The position numbers and the translations under genes were made by a program. Under the pieces are notes generated by a model. The model saw only the letters and a list, made by a program, of their open reading frames with translations. It was not told the origin of the DNA and ran no database searches. A DNA stretch of 64,000 nt, taken from positions 1,426,001 through 1,490,000 of the forward strand of contig NZ_SNXU01000001.1 of assembly GCF_004362515.1 (NCBI RefSeq), read 5' to 3'. Of the stretch, positions 24,353 to 32,109 are shown piece by piece. The DNA comes from Actinokineospora alba. GTDB lineage: Bacteria > Actinomycetota > Actinomycetes > Mycobacteriales > Pseudonocardiaceae. How positions within the stretch are numbered: the stretch's first letter is position 1; each line of letters begins with the position of its first letter.

Positions 24353-24736
24353 CTAGCCGTTGTCGTGCTTGCCCCAGCGGGCCGTGTTGTCGCCCTCGAC
24401 CAGCATGTAAGCGTCGTAGGACCGCTGCAGCGCGTCACAAGCGGCCGTGAGCTGCTTGTCGTAACCCTTCAGGCAGGCGATCGCGGAATCCGCGCCTCCA
24501 CCGTTGGTCCGCTCAGCGAACTGCTCGGCAGTCTCACCACTGACCGGGTCGTCGGCCCACTTCGGGATCTGCAGCGCGTCGAGGGCTCGCAGCTTCTCGG
24601 CCACCCGGTACTGCGCGTCTCGGAATGCGGCCAGCGCTGCCGGGATCGACGACGGCTCGACCTTGAGCGTCTGCGTACCGGAATAGGTGGGCCCCACAGG
24701 TGCGGATGAACCCCCGCCGCCATCGGCTAGAAACAC
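24353..24736 (-). CDS. PE-like helical partner of the PPE protein (cluster 1)
   Basis: The 127-residue protein has a Gly-rich start (MFLADGGGGSSAPVG) then two amphipathic helices (SIPAALAAFRDAQYRVAEKLRAL and GYDKQLTAACDALQRSYDAYMLVEGD) joined by WADDPVSGETAEQFAER. The hairpin and position directly before PPE-EspG indicate the PE-type half of a PE-PPE pair. GAGGGAG precedes the GTG. Exact family not certain. Confidence 0.7.
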   Translation of the reverse strand: MFLADGGGGSSAPVGPTYSGTQTLKVEPSSIPAALAAFRDAQYRVAEKLRALDALQIPKWADDPVSGETAEQFAERTNGGGADSAIACLKGYDKQLTAACDALQRSYDAYMLVEGDNTARWGKHDNG

Positions 24737-24867
24737 CGTTCGACTCCCTCAGTCCTGTGCTCTTGCAACGAACTGTATCTGTGATGCGTGAGGTCGCGGA
24801 ATGGTTCCGCGACATCGGGTGAATCTTTGACTTAATTTTCAGACTCCCCCGAGCCTCCGGTATGACG

Positions 24868-25500
24868 CTAGCGCGCGAGGACGACCTTCATGCCCGCTTC
24901 CGCCATTTTGACCACCCTGGTGCACAACTCCGGCTGCGGTGTGACGGGCTGACGGCTGTCGTTGGACACCAGGAGCTGGAAGAACATCATCTGGCCGTCC
25001 TTGGTGTCGACCACCGCGTAGCAGGAGATCCCCCGCTTGGGGGCCACGGTCGCCGCGGGATACCCCTCGATCTTGATCTGCTTGGTCTCCCCATTGGCGC
25101 CCTCGACCCACGATTTCATTCCCTGGGTCACAACTGACTCGATCCCGACAGTCAGATTGGACGTGATCCCCGCCGCGGTACAGCCCTGAGACCCCGGGAA
25201 GATCGAGGATTCCTTCTGGAAGCCGGGGACTTGGTTATCCATGCCGTAGTCGCTGAGCTTGAGCGTGTTCATGACGTCGCACGGGTTGACCGCCGACAGG
25301 TCCTTGTCCGCGGGGCGGTCGACCTTGGGCGGCGCGGTCGTCTTCTTCGTCGGGCTCGGCTTGTCCGTCGTCTCCGTCGATTCGCTGGTCTTCGGCGTCG
25401 TGGTCACCGGAGCGGGCGTCGGCTCCGAGCAGGCCGTCAGCGCGAGTGCGGCGAAGGCTGTGACGCTGCTGACGGCCAGGCGTGCTGCGTTGGTCCCCAT
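24868..25500 (-). CDS. DUF3558 lipoprotein
   Basis: The 210-residue protein has a signal peptide with lipobox L-T-A-C24, a Thr/Pro/Lys-rich linker, then a DUF3558 domain with NPCDVMNTLKL, GCTAAG, ISCYAVVDTKDGQMMFFQLLVS and ELCTRVVKMAE, suggesting disulfide-bonded cysteines. DUF3558 lipoproteins are common beside ESX genes in Pseudonocardiales; function unknown. Divergent from the leaderless T7SS-associated gene. Confidence 0.85.
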   Translation of the reverse strand: MGTNAARLAVSSVTAFAALALTACSEPTPAPVTTTPKTSESTETTDKPSPTKKTTAPPKVDRPADKDLSAVNPCDVMNTLKLSDYGMDNQVPGFQKESSIFPGSQGCTAAGITSNLTVGIESVVTQGMKSWVEGANGETKQIKIEGYPAATVAPKRGISCYAVVDTKDGQMMFFQLLVSNDSRQPVTPQPELCTRVVKMAEAGMKVVLAR

Positions 25501-25543
25501 GACCGCAAAGTACCGAAGGGTGACCAGCGGTGACTCGGGAACC

Positions 25544-25549
25544 TACGAT
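25544..25549 (+). promoter_or_regulatory. -10 box TACGAT, leaderless
   Basis: TACGAT is 7 bases before the ATG at 25557 and shows that this ATG, not the one at 25548 (inside the box), is the start. Confidence 0.6.
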
Positions 25550-25556
25550 GAGCCGC

Positions 25557-26111
25557 ATGGAGGAGCCGGAGATCACCCTCGACATGCGTGCGGGCGCGCG
25601 GGCGAACCCGAACAGCTGGCTTTACGTGATCGACCCGGCCTTCGGGCACGACGAGGACGTGCCGCCGTGGGGTGTGGTCGGGGCGTACCCGGTCGACGAC
25701 CGCGGGGAGATCGGTGAGGCGTTCCGCCCGAACGCCGACTACCGACCCTCGCCCGCGGCGCTGCGGATGCCGGTGCCGTCGAATCCGCTGGAGAAGATGC
25801 TCCAGCTGATCAAGACCCGCCACCGCGAGCAGCGCGACCTGCTGCCCGCGGTGCTGGACGCGACCCTGCTGCTGTACTCCGCGTCGGCCGAGGACCAGGG
25901 GGTGACCGGTTTCCCGAACCATGACGGGCGGGTGATGGTCCCGGCCTGCACCTCCGCCGCGCATGTCCCGGCGAACTGGCCGGGATGGCGGGAGGTGCGC
26001 GGCCGCGACCTGGCCAAGCTGCTCTACGGACACCCGCTCGTGGTGAACCCGATCGGCCCGATCACCGCCCTGGTGCCCGCCGCCGACCTCGCCAACGCCT
26101 TGACCTGGTAG
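25557..26111 (+). CDS. Type VII secretion system-associated protein
   Basis: The 184-residue protein begins MEEPEITLDMRAGARANPN and has WLYVIDPAFGHDEDVPPWGVVGAYPVD, YRPSPAALRMPVPSNPLEKMLQLIKTRH and GRDLAKLLYGHPLVVNPIGPITALVPAADL. This combination occurs in a family annotated as T7SS-associated in actinobacteria; the C-terminus resembles SseB-type domains. Role in secretion is not established. It is monocistronic and ends immediately before the convergent SigJ-type gene. Confidence 0.75.
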   Translation: MEEPEITLDMRAGARANPNSWLYVIDPAFGHDEDVPPWGVVGAYPVDDRGEIGEAFRPNADYRPSPAALRMPVPSNPLEKMLQLIKTRHREQRDLLPAVLDATLLLYSASAEDQGVTGFPNHDGRVMVPACTSAAHVPANWPGWREVRGRDLAKLLYGHPLVVNPIGPITALVPAADLANALTW

Positions 26112-26990
26112 TCAGCCGACCACCACGTCGAAAGAGCTGATCCGCTCCTGGTCGGCGATGATCTCGATGCCGACGATCTTCCCCTCGGCGATCGTGAAGC
26201 CGAAGACGACCCGCGGCGTGCCGTCCGGCGCCCACACGGCCGCGGGAGCACCGTCGACCAGCGCGGGCAGCGCCGCCTGGGCGCGACCGAGGAACGAGCT
26301 CGCGACGGCCGCGCCCCCGCGCACCTCGCTCGCCAGCTCGGGCGCTCCGGGGCTGGCCGCGGCCGCGACAAGGGCTGCTTTGTCGGTGCGGAGCACGACG
26401 TCGGGGTCGAGCACCGTGAGCAGGGCGTCGAAGTCGCCGCCGCGGGAGGCGGCCAGGAAGGCGTCCACGATCTGGCGGCGGCGGGGCAGGTCGGCGTCGG
26501 TGACCGGGTCGGCGCCGCGGACCCGGCGGCGGGCGCGGCTGGCCAGCTGGCGGGTGGCGGCCGGGGTGCGGCCGACGATCTCGGCGATCTCGTCGAACGG
26601 CACGGCGAACAGGTCGTGCAGGACGAAGGCGAGGCGTTCGGCGGGCGCGAGCGTCTCCAGGACCACCAGCAGAGCGGGACCCACCGAGTCGGCGAGCAGC
26701 GCCTCTCGTGCCGGATCGTCGCCCGCGACCGGCTCGGGCAGGTCCTCGCCGAGTTCCTCGCGGCGGGACTTGCGGGTGCGCAGCATGTCCAGGCAGACGC
26801 GGGCGACGACGGTCGTCAGCCAGCCCGTCAGGTTGTCGACTTCGTCGACGTCGGCGCGGGTGAGCCGGAACCAGGACTCCTGCACGGCGTCGTCGGCTTC
26901 GGCGATCGAGCCCAGGATGCGGAAGGCGACCGTCCGCAGGTGGTCACGGTCGGCCTCGAAACGCCGTGCGAGCTGGTCGTTCTTGTCCAT
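26112..26990 (-). CDS. SigJ-type (ECF41-like) sigma factor with SnoaL-like tail
   Basis: The 292-residue protein has ECF region 2 (RTVAFRILGSIAEADDAVQESWFRL), region 4 (LAPAERLAFVLHDLFAVPFDEIAEIVGRTPAATRQLASRARRRV) and a C-terminal SnoaL/NTF2-like domain of about 110 residues (RRRQIVDAFLAASRGGDFDALLTVLDPDVVL). The fused C-terminal domain regulates activity in cis in ECF41 factors, so no separate anti-sigma is expected. GGAGGAA precedes the ATG. The usual neighbouring carboxymuconolactone decarboxylase-like gene is not adjacent. Confidence 0.87.
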   Translation of the reverse strand: MDKNDQLARRFEADRDHLRTVAFRILGSIAEADDAVQESWFRLTRADVDEVDNLTGWLTTVVARVCLDMLRTRKSRREELGEDLPEPVAGDDPAREALLADSVGPALLVVLETLAPAERLAFVLHDLFAVPFDEIAEIVGRTPAATRQLASRARRRVRGADPVTDADLPRRRQIVDAFLAASRGGDFDALLTVLDPDVVLRTDKAALVAAAASPGAPELASEVRGGAAVASSFLGRAQAALPALVDGAPAAVWAPDGTPRVVFGFTIAEGKIVGIEIIADQERISSFDVVVG

Positions 26991-27065
26991 CGGTCCATTC
27001 CTCCGTCGCGGTCCGTCATGCCACTGACGTTCGAAACGAAGCCGATGTGACGGAAACGCCGGTGA

Positions 27066-27644
27066 TCACGGGCGGGAGCGGTAGGCCTTGACCTTGTGCC
27101 GGTTGCCGCAGCGCTGCATCGAGCACCAGCGGCGGGTACCGGGCCGCGAGGTGTCGAGGAAGATCAGGTAGCAGTTCTCCCCGCCGCACTCGCGGACCCG
27201 CTCCCCCAGGTCGGTGGTGACCAGGTCGATCGCCTCCCGCGCGGCCGCGCCGAGTATCTGGGTGCCGGTCACCGGAGCGACCCATGCGCGCTGACCGGTC
27301 GCGGGGTCCACGCGCGGGCGGGGTGGTGCTTCGGCGCAGCCGTTGAGGACTTCGAGTTCGGCCGGGGCGGGCGCCCGCCCATCGGCCACAGCCTTGGCCA
27401 CCGACCACAGCGTGTCGCGGAAGTGCTTGACCCTGGCCAGTTCCGCTGGGCTCACGCGCAGGTCCGTCAGTGGCGCCAACTCGGCCAGGCGCGAGTCGTG
27501 CAGCCAGGCGGCCAGGTCGTCGGCGGTGTGCAGGATCTCGTAGGCCGCGCCCGGCCCGGGACCGCCGGTGACCAGCAGTTCCAGGCCGAAACAGCCCGGC
27601 TCGAACTGGTACGTCGTCCCGGTGAGACTGGTCAGCGTCCGCAT
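27066..27644 (-). CDS. CGNR zinc-finger regulator (ABATE domain)
   Basis: The 192-residue protein has an N-terminal ABATE domain (CFGLELLVTGGPG ... DDLAAWLHDSRL) and the C-terminal CGNR finger: CGGENCYLIFLD then WCSMQRCGNRHKVKAYR, with four cysteines for zinc. These are probable stress-responsive transcription factors. The ATG at 27644 is leaderless (TATAGT, 6-base spacer). It is divergent from the SRPBCC gene, and an inverted repeat spans the shared promoter, so it likely regulates both. Confidence 0.85.
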   Translation of the reverse strand: MRTLTSLTGTTYQFEPGCFGLELLVTGGPGPGAAYEILHTADDLAAWLHDSRLAELAPLTDLRVSPAELARVKHFRDTLWSVAKAVADGRAPAPAELEVLNGCAEAPPRPRVDPATGQRAWVAPVTGTQILGAAAREAIDLVTTDLGERVRECGGENCYLIFLDTSRPGTRRWCSMQRCGNRHKVKAYRSRP

Positions 27645-27692
27645 GTAACCACTATAGTCGGTGTCGTAGGACCGGTAATAGCGGTTACATGC
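27641..27692. promoter_or_regulatory. Divergent promoter with 15-bp inverted repeat
   Basis: Arms 27641-27655 and 27678-27692 match at 14 of 15 positions. ACTATAGT (27651-27658) is itself a perfect palindrome and contains the minus-strand TATAGT -10 box of the CGNR gene. The left arm also covers the CGNR start codon. Binding there would block CGNR transcription and probably SRPBCC transcription. Confidence 0.6.
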
Positions 27693-27710
27693 GAGACGGG
27701 GAGCACTGTG

Positions 27711-28112
27711 ATGGTCGGGCAGACGAAGGACGCGGGCTGGCAGATCGGCGTGTCCAAGACGGTTCCGCACCCGGTCGCCCGGGTCTGGGACTTCATCGCG
27801 AGCCCCGAAGGAACGGCGGTGTGGCTGGGCCCCGACGCGGAACTCAAGCCGGAGAAGGGTTTCCGGTACGAGACGGCCACCGGGGTCGCGGGCGAGGTCC
27901 GCAGTTTCCACGAGCACGACCGGATTCGGCTCACCTGGCGACCGGCGGACTGGGACCATGACAGCACCGTCCAGGTCGCCGTCACGGCGAACGGCGATCG
28001 GACGGTGCTGCGCTTCCACCAGGAGTGGCTGGCCGACGCCGAGGAGCGGGAGCGTCAGCGCGCGTACTGGAAGGGCGTCATGAACACCGTCGTCGACGCG
28101 CTCGGAAGCTGA
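27711..28112 (+). CDS. SRPBCC/AHSA1-type protein
   Basis: The 133-residue protein has the START-like helix-grip pattern VSKTVPHPVARVWDFIASPEGTAVWLGP, GEVRSFHEHDRIRLTWRPADWDHDSTVQVAV and VLRFHQEWLADAEERERQRAYWKGVMN. Members bind small hydrophobic ligands or act as cochaperone-like proteins. GGGGAG precedes ATG 27711. An earlier ATG at 27688 is in another frame. Paired with the divergent CGNR regulator; convergent with the SDR gene three bases away. Confidence 0.83.
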   Translation: MVGQTKDAGWQIGVSKTVPHPVARVWDFIASPEGTAVWLGPDAELKPEKGFRYETATGVAGEVRSFHEHDRIRLTWRPADWDHDSTVQVAVTANGDRTVLRFHQEWLADAEERERQRAYWKGVMNTVVDALGS

Positions 28113-28115
28113 TCC

Positions 28116-28820
28116 CTACCAAGGGATCGGCCCGTGGCGGTCGAAGTAGCCGCCGGTCGGGCCGTCCGGTGGCACCGTCGCCATCGCGACGATGGACTCG
28201 ACACCCTCGGCCACCGTCTGCGTTCCGCTGTGCCCGTTGATGTCCGTGGCGGTGTAGCCGGGATCGACAGCGTTGACCCGCATGCCGGGAAGCGCCTTCG
28301 CGTAGTGGAGGGTCACCGCGTTCAGCGCCGCCTTCGACGTCGGGTAGCCGATCGACACCAGCGTCGACTCCAGCCGTTCCGGGTCGGTGGTGATGGCGAA
28401 CGAGCCCATCCCGCTGGACACGTTGACGATTCGCGGCGCGGATGACTTGCGCAGCAAGGGAAGGAACGCGCGGGTCACCCGGATCGGGCCGAAGACGTTG
28501 GTGTCGTACACGCCGCGGACCTCGTCTGCGGTCATCTCCTCGGGCGAGGACCACGGGCCGCCGATGCCCGCGTTGTTGATGAGCACGTCGATGAGCCCGA
28601 AGCGGTCGGCGACCAGGTCGGCGGCGGAGACGACCGACGCGTCGGAGGTCACGTCCATCGCGACGACGTGGGCGGACGCGCCGAGCTTGGCCGCGGCGGC
28701 CGCGCCGCGCTCGGGGTCACGCACGGCGAGCAGCACGGTCCAGCCCCGGCCGGTCAGCACGCGGGCGGCTTCGAAGCCGAGTCCTTTGTTGGCGCCGGTG
28801 ATCAGCGCGGTCGTGGTCAT
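28116..28820 (-). CDS. Short-chain dehydrogenase/reductase
   Basis: The 234-residue classical SDR has the cofactor motif TGANKGLG (residues 8-15), NNAGIGG, the catalytic Ser in VNVSSG and YPTSK (Tyr and Lys). The basic residue after the glycine motif (VRDPERG) favours NADPH. Substrate unknown; the family often reduces carbonyl compounds and sits divergent to MmyB-type XRE regulators, as here. The shared promoter holds a 14-bp inverted repeat. Confidence 0.88.
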   Translation of the reverse strand: MTTTALITGANKGLGFEAARVLTGRGWTVLLAVRDPERGAAAAAKLGASAHVVAMDVTSDASVVSAADLVADRFGLIDVLINNAGIGGPWSSPEEMTADEVRGVYDTNVFGPIRVTRAFLPLLRKSSAPRIVNVSSGMGSFAITTDPERLESTLVSIGYPTSKAALNAVTLHYAKALPGMRVNAVDPGYTATDINGHSGTQTVAEGVESIVAMATVPPDGPTGGYFDRHGPIPW

Positions 28821-28847
28821 GACTCCACTGTCGATCCCCCCGTGCCG

Positions 28848-28878
28848 GGCAGCCAGGGACAGGTTGTCCCTGCCTGCC
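28848..28878. promoter_or_regulatory. Inverted repeat in the SDR/XRE divergent promoter
   Basis: Arms 28848-28861 and 28865-28878 match at 13 of 14 positions around GGT; the inner CAGGGACA/TGTCCCTG part is perfect. It is a likely operator for the XRE protein. Confidence 0.6.
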
Positions 28879-28905
28879 GGGCATCGGCTGGGGCACGATG
28901 GGGAG

Positions 28906-29796
28906 ATGGACAGACAGGGACTCGCCGCCGCGCTGGCCGCCTGGCGGGCCCGGCTCACCCCTTCCGACGTCGGGCTGCCTGCGGGCACGCGCAGGCGGAC
29001 CCCCGGGTTGCGCCGCGAGGAAGTGGCCCAGCTGGCAGGCATCTCCGTGGACTACGTCAGCCGAATGGAACAGGGCCGCGGCGCCCACCCCTCGGCGTCG
29101 GTGCTGGGCGCGTTGGCCCGCGCCCTGCGGCTCGACGAGACCGAGCGCGACCACCTCCACACCCTCGCGGGCGTGCGCGCCCCGAACGCGAACAGCGTCC
29201 CCAGCCTTGTCCGACCCAGTGTCCGCAGGCTGCTCGACCGCTTCGCCGACCTGCCCGCCGTCCTGCTCGACGCGAAAGGCACTGTGCTGGCGTGGAACCC
29301 GCTCGCCGCCGCCCTGCTGGGCGACTTCTCGAAGTGGCCGATCGAGGAGCGAAACCTGCTCTGGCAACGTTTTCTCGGTGACCACGATCCCGTCGCGCAC
29401 GCCGACGAGGCGGCCACGGACCTGGTGCTCGTCGGCGAGCTGCAGACCGTCGCCGCGAGGTACCCCGACGACCCCGACCTCAGGTTGCTCATCACCAAGC
29501 TGCGTAAGGGAAGCCGCCGATTCGCCGAGCTGTGGGAACAGCAGATCCCGGCCTACCGGCACACGGCGACCAAGCAGATCGTCCACCCGGAGCTGGGCCG
29601 GATCGAGCTGAACTGCGACGCACTGGTGGTCCCGGAGACCGACCAGAAGATCGTGATCTACTCAGCGGAGCCGGGATCACCGGGCTCGGTCGCACTGGAT
29701 CTGTTGCGGGTCATCGGGATCGAGCGACTGACTCAGGATTCGAGCCAGCGCTCGATCTCCTCCGGCGGGCCGGGCTTGGCGAACAGCCAGCCCTGA
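28906..29796 (+). CDS. XRE-family regulator with MmyB-like ligand domain
   Basis: The 296-residue protein has an N-terminal helix-turn-helix (RRTPGLRREEVAQLAGISVDYVSRMEQGRG) and a C-terminal PAS-like MmyB domain (VLLDAKGTVLAWNPLAAALLGDFS ... RFAELWEQQIPAYRHTATKQIVHPELG). MmyB-like domains bind fatty-acid-like ligands. The ATG at 28906 has CACGAT 6 bases upstream. The last about 20 residues overlap the convergent GGDEF-EAL gene by 64 bases, which may be a late stop created by extension. Confidence 0.87.
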   Translation: MDRQGLAAALAAWRARLTPSDVGLPAGTRRRTPGLRREEVAQLAGISVDYVSRMEQGRGAHPSASVLGALARALRLDETERDHLHTLAGVRAPNANSVPSLVRPSVRRLLDRFADLPAVLLDAKGTVLAWNPLAAALLGDFSKWPIEERNLLWQRFLGDHDPVAHADEAATDLVLVGELQTVAARYPDDPDLRLLITKLRKGSRRFAELWEQQIPAYRHTATKQIVHPELGRIELNCDALVVPETDQKIVIYSAEPGSPGSVALDLLRVIGIERLTQDSSQRSISSGGPGLANSQP

Positions 29797-31829
29797 GCGG
29801 TGTCGCAGCCGATCAGCCGCAGCCGCTCGGCCTGCTCCGGGTCCTCGACGCCTTCGGCGACCACGTCGTGGCCCAGCGCGTGCGCCAGTTCGACGAGCGT
29901 CGACACGATGCGCGCGTCGGCCTCGTCGGCGTCCGGCGCGGCGCGCAGGCCCTCCATGAACCGGCCCGCGAGCTTGATCGAGTGCACCGGGAGGTGCCGC
30001 AGGTAGGCCAAGTTGGAGTAGCCGGTGCCGAAGTCGTCGATGGCGATCCGCACCCCCATGTCCGACAAGGCGCGCAGGGCTTCCAGCGGGACTCCGGTGG
30101 TGGCCATGATGGCCGACTCGGTCAGTTCCAGCTGGATGCTCGACGGTGGAAGCTCGGCGGCGCGCAGGATCGTCGCGATGTCGTCGACCAGGGTGGGTTC
30201 CACGGTCTGCCGGGCGGCGACGTTGACGCTGACCCACGGCGCCTGGTCCCCGTAGATGTCCCGCCAGCGGCGGGCCTGCCTGGTGGCCTCGCGCAGTACC
30301 CAGCGGCCCAGCGGCACGATCAGCCCGGTCTCCTCGGCCAGGCCGATGAACTGGTCGGGCCCGAGCCTGCCGAACTCCGGATGTGACCACCGCACAAGGG
30401 CTTCGACGCCGACGAGCTTGCCGTCGGCGAGCCGGACGATCGGCTGGTAGTCCACATAGAACTCTTCGCTCTCCACCGCCGCGGGCATCCGGGCGGCGAG
30501 GGTGAACCGGGCGACCTCACGCGCGTTGCGCTCGTAGTTGTAGCCCGCCCAGCGGTTCTTGCCGTCCGCCTTGGCCCAGTACAGCGTGACGTCGGCGTCG
30601 CGCATGGTCTCGGCGGGCGTGGTGCCCGCGACGGGCCGCTCCACCAGGCCGATGCTGGCCGAGACCGACAGCCGGTGGCCGCCGATCCGCACCGGCACGG
30701 CGAACGCCGCGAGGATCCGCTCGGCCAGCGCGATGACCTCGTCGATGCTCTCGCAGTGCTCCATCAGCACGACGAACTCGTCGCCGCCCATCCGCGCGAC
30801 CAGCCGGTCGGGTCCGGAGACCAGGCCTTCGAGGCGGATGGCGACCGCGGCCAGCAGTTCGTCGCCGATGTCATGGCCGAGGCTGTCGTTGATGACCTTG
30901 AAGCCGTCGAGGTCGAGGTAGCAGATGCCGACGCGGTGGTCGCCGCCCTTGGCGAACGCGGCGTTGAGCCGCTCGGTGAACAGCGCCCGGTTGCCCAGGC
31001 CGGTCAAGGGGTCGTGGTTGGCCTGGTGTCGGAGGCGCTGTTCGAGCAGGTGCCGTTCGGTGATGTCCTCCAGCATTCCGACGACGAACTGCGGCGCCCC
31101 GGCCTCGTCGCGCACCAGCGTCACCGACAGGTCGGTCCACAATGGACTGCCGTCGGACTTGCGCAGCATGCGCTCCATCCGATAGCTGTCGCGTCGACCG
31201 GTGAGCAACTCCTTGAGTGGCCTGCGCATCGCGGAGGGCTCGTCGGGGTAGCGCAGGTCGTCGACGTGCATGCCGGGCATCTTCTCGACGGGGTAGTCGA
31301 ACATCCGGGCGCACGCGGAGTTGACCTCGACCAGCGTGCCGTTCGAGTCGGTGATCGCGATGCCCACGGCGGTCTGGGTGAACATCGCCTTGAACCGGGC
31401 CTCGCTGGCCAGCAGCGCGGTCTCCGCGCCGCGCCGGGCGTCCATCACCGCTTGGCGGATCTCCTCCTGGTCGCGGAAGATCCGCTGCCGCATGGCGGTC
31501 GTGAAGCCCCCGGCGAACGCCGACAGCAGCGCGGGCAGCAGATGTGCGCGGTCTTCGCCCACGAGGCGAGGGAGCCGCTCACCGATGAGCTGGACGGAAC
31601 CCGCGAGGGTCTCCGGCGAGGTGAGGCCGAGTTCGACCAGGGAGGCGCCCACCCGGGCGACCGGGGCCGGGTCGAACGAGTCGGAGCCGAGCGCCGCCAC
31701 CAGGGATTGGGCGTAGCGGCCGACCTGGACAACGAATTCGCCGCTTGTCAACGCCACATAGCCTGTCGCGGTCAGCGCGGTCGCCCACAGTTCAGCGAAT
31801 GCGTCGCGCTCGCCCGGTGCGCAGTCCAC
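29733..31829 (-). CDS. PAS-GGDEF-EAL c-di-GMP signalling protein
   Basis: The 698-residue protein has a helical N-terminal sensor region (1-140), a PAS domain (about 145-258), GGDEF (348-352 intact) and EAL (476-478 intact, with N536, E569, E571, DDFG 598-601, E659 and Q679). The inhibitory I-site is absent: S338-x-x-D341 instead of RxxD. After the catalytic lysine the usual K-I-D-R-S-F reads K619-L-A-G-R-F, so the Asp is Ala. No transmembrane helix is evident, so it is cytoplasmic. It could make c-di-GMP, degrade it, or both; it shares the window with the c-di-GMP receptor RsiG. Confidence 0.9.
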   Translation of the reverse strand: MDCAPGERDAFAELWATALTATGYVALTSGEFVVQVGRYAQSLVAALGSDSFDPAPVARVGASLVELGLTSPETLAGSVQLIGERLPRLVGEDRAHLLPALLSAFAGGFTTAMRQRIFRDQEEIRQAVMDARRGAETALLASEARFKAMFTQTAVGIAITDSNGTLVEVNSACARMFDYPVEKMPGMHVDDLRYPDEPSAMRRPLKELLTGRRDSYRMERMLRKSDGSPLWTDLSVTLVRDEAGAPQFVVGMLEDITERHLLEQRLRHQANHDPLTGLGNRALFTERLNAAFAKGGDHRVGICYLDLDGFKVINDSLGHDIGDELLAAVAIRLEGLVSGPDRLVARMGGDEFVVLMEHCESIDEVIALAERILAAFAVPVRIGGHRLSVSASIGLVERPVAGTTPAETMRDADVTLYWAKADGKNRWAGYNYERNAREVARFTLAARMPAAVESEEFYVDYQPIVRLADGKLVGVEALVRWSHPEFGRLGPDQFIGLAEETGLIVPLGRWVLREATRQARRWRDIYGDQAPWVSVNVAARQTVEPTLVDDIATILRAAELPPSSIQLELTESAIMATTGVPLEALRALSDMGVRIAIDDFGTGYSNLAYLRHLPVHSIKLAGRFMEGLRAAPDADEADARIVSTLVELAHALGHDVVAEGVEDPEQAERLRLIGCDTAQGWLFAKPGPPEEIERWLES

Positions 31830-32054
31830 CCATCACCCCTTGCTCGCTAGACGCACAGTTTCCCCTGTTCAACGCCAGGTAGCCACCCCGGACAGAGGTG
31901 TTCACCTGACGCGATCGACCGACTACCACTGGGAGTAGGTCTTCCTCCGCTCCCGACCTTGGTATGCGGTGATTACTGAGGCCATACGGGTAATGGTGAA
32001 TCATTCACATGGAGCCATGACAAGTGGGTAGTTGTTGGATCACACTGCCGAGAA

Positions 32055-32080
32055 CGGTGATCACGTGCCGGTGATCACCG
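32055..32080 (+). promoter_or_regulatory. Twin GGTGATCAC palindromes before the muramidase gene
   Basis: CGGTGATCAC (32055-32064) and CGGTGATCACCG (32069-32080) are two palindromic sites in direct repeat, 30 bases before the ATG. They may be operators for a regulator of the GH25 gene. The remaining 280-base gap (31830-32109) shows no gene. Confidence 0.4.
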
Positions 32081-32109
32081 CGAGAGGGCGACTCGGAAGG
32101 AACCTCCAC

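Noticed and set aside
31830..32109. c-di-AMP (ydaO-type) riboswitch before the GH25 muramidase
   Set aside because: Such riboswitches often precede actinobacterial wall hydrolases, but the conserved core sequences are missing; only palindromic GGTGATCAC sites are seen.
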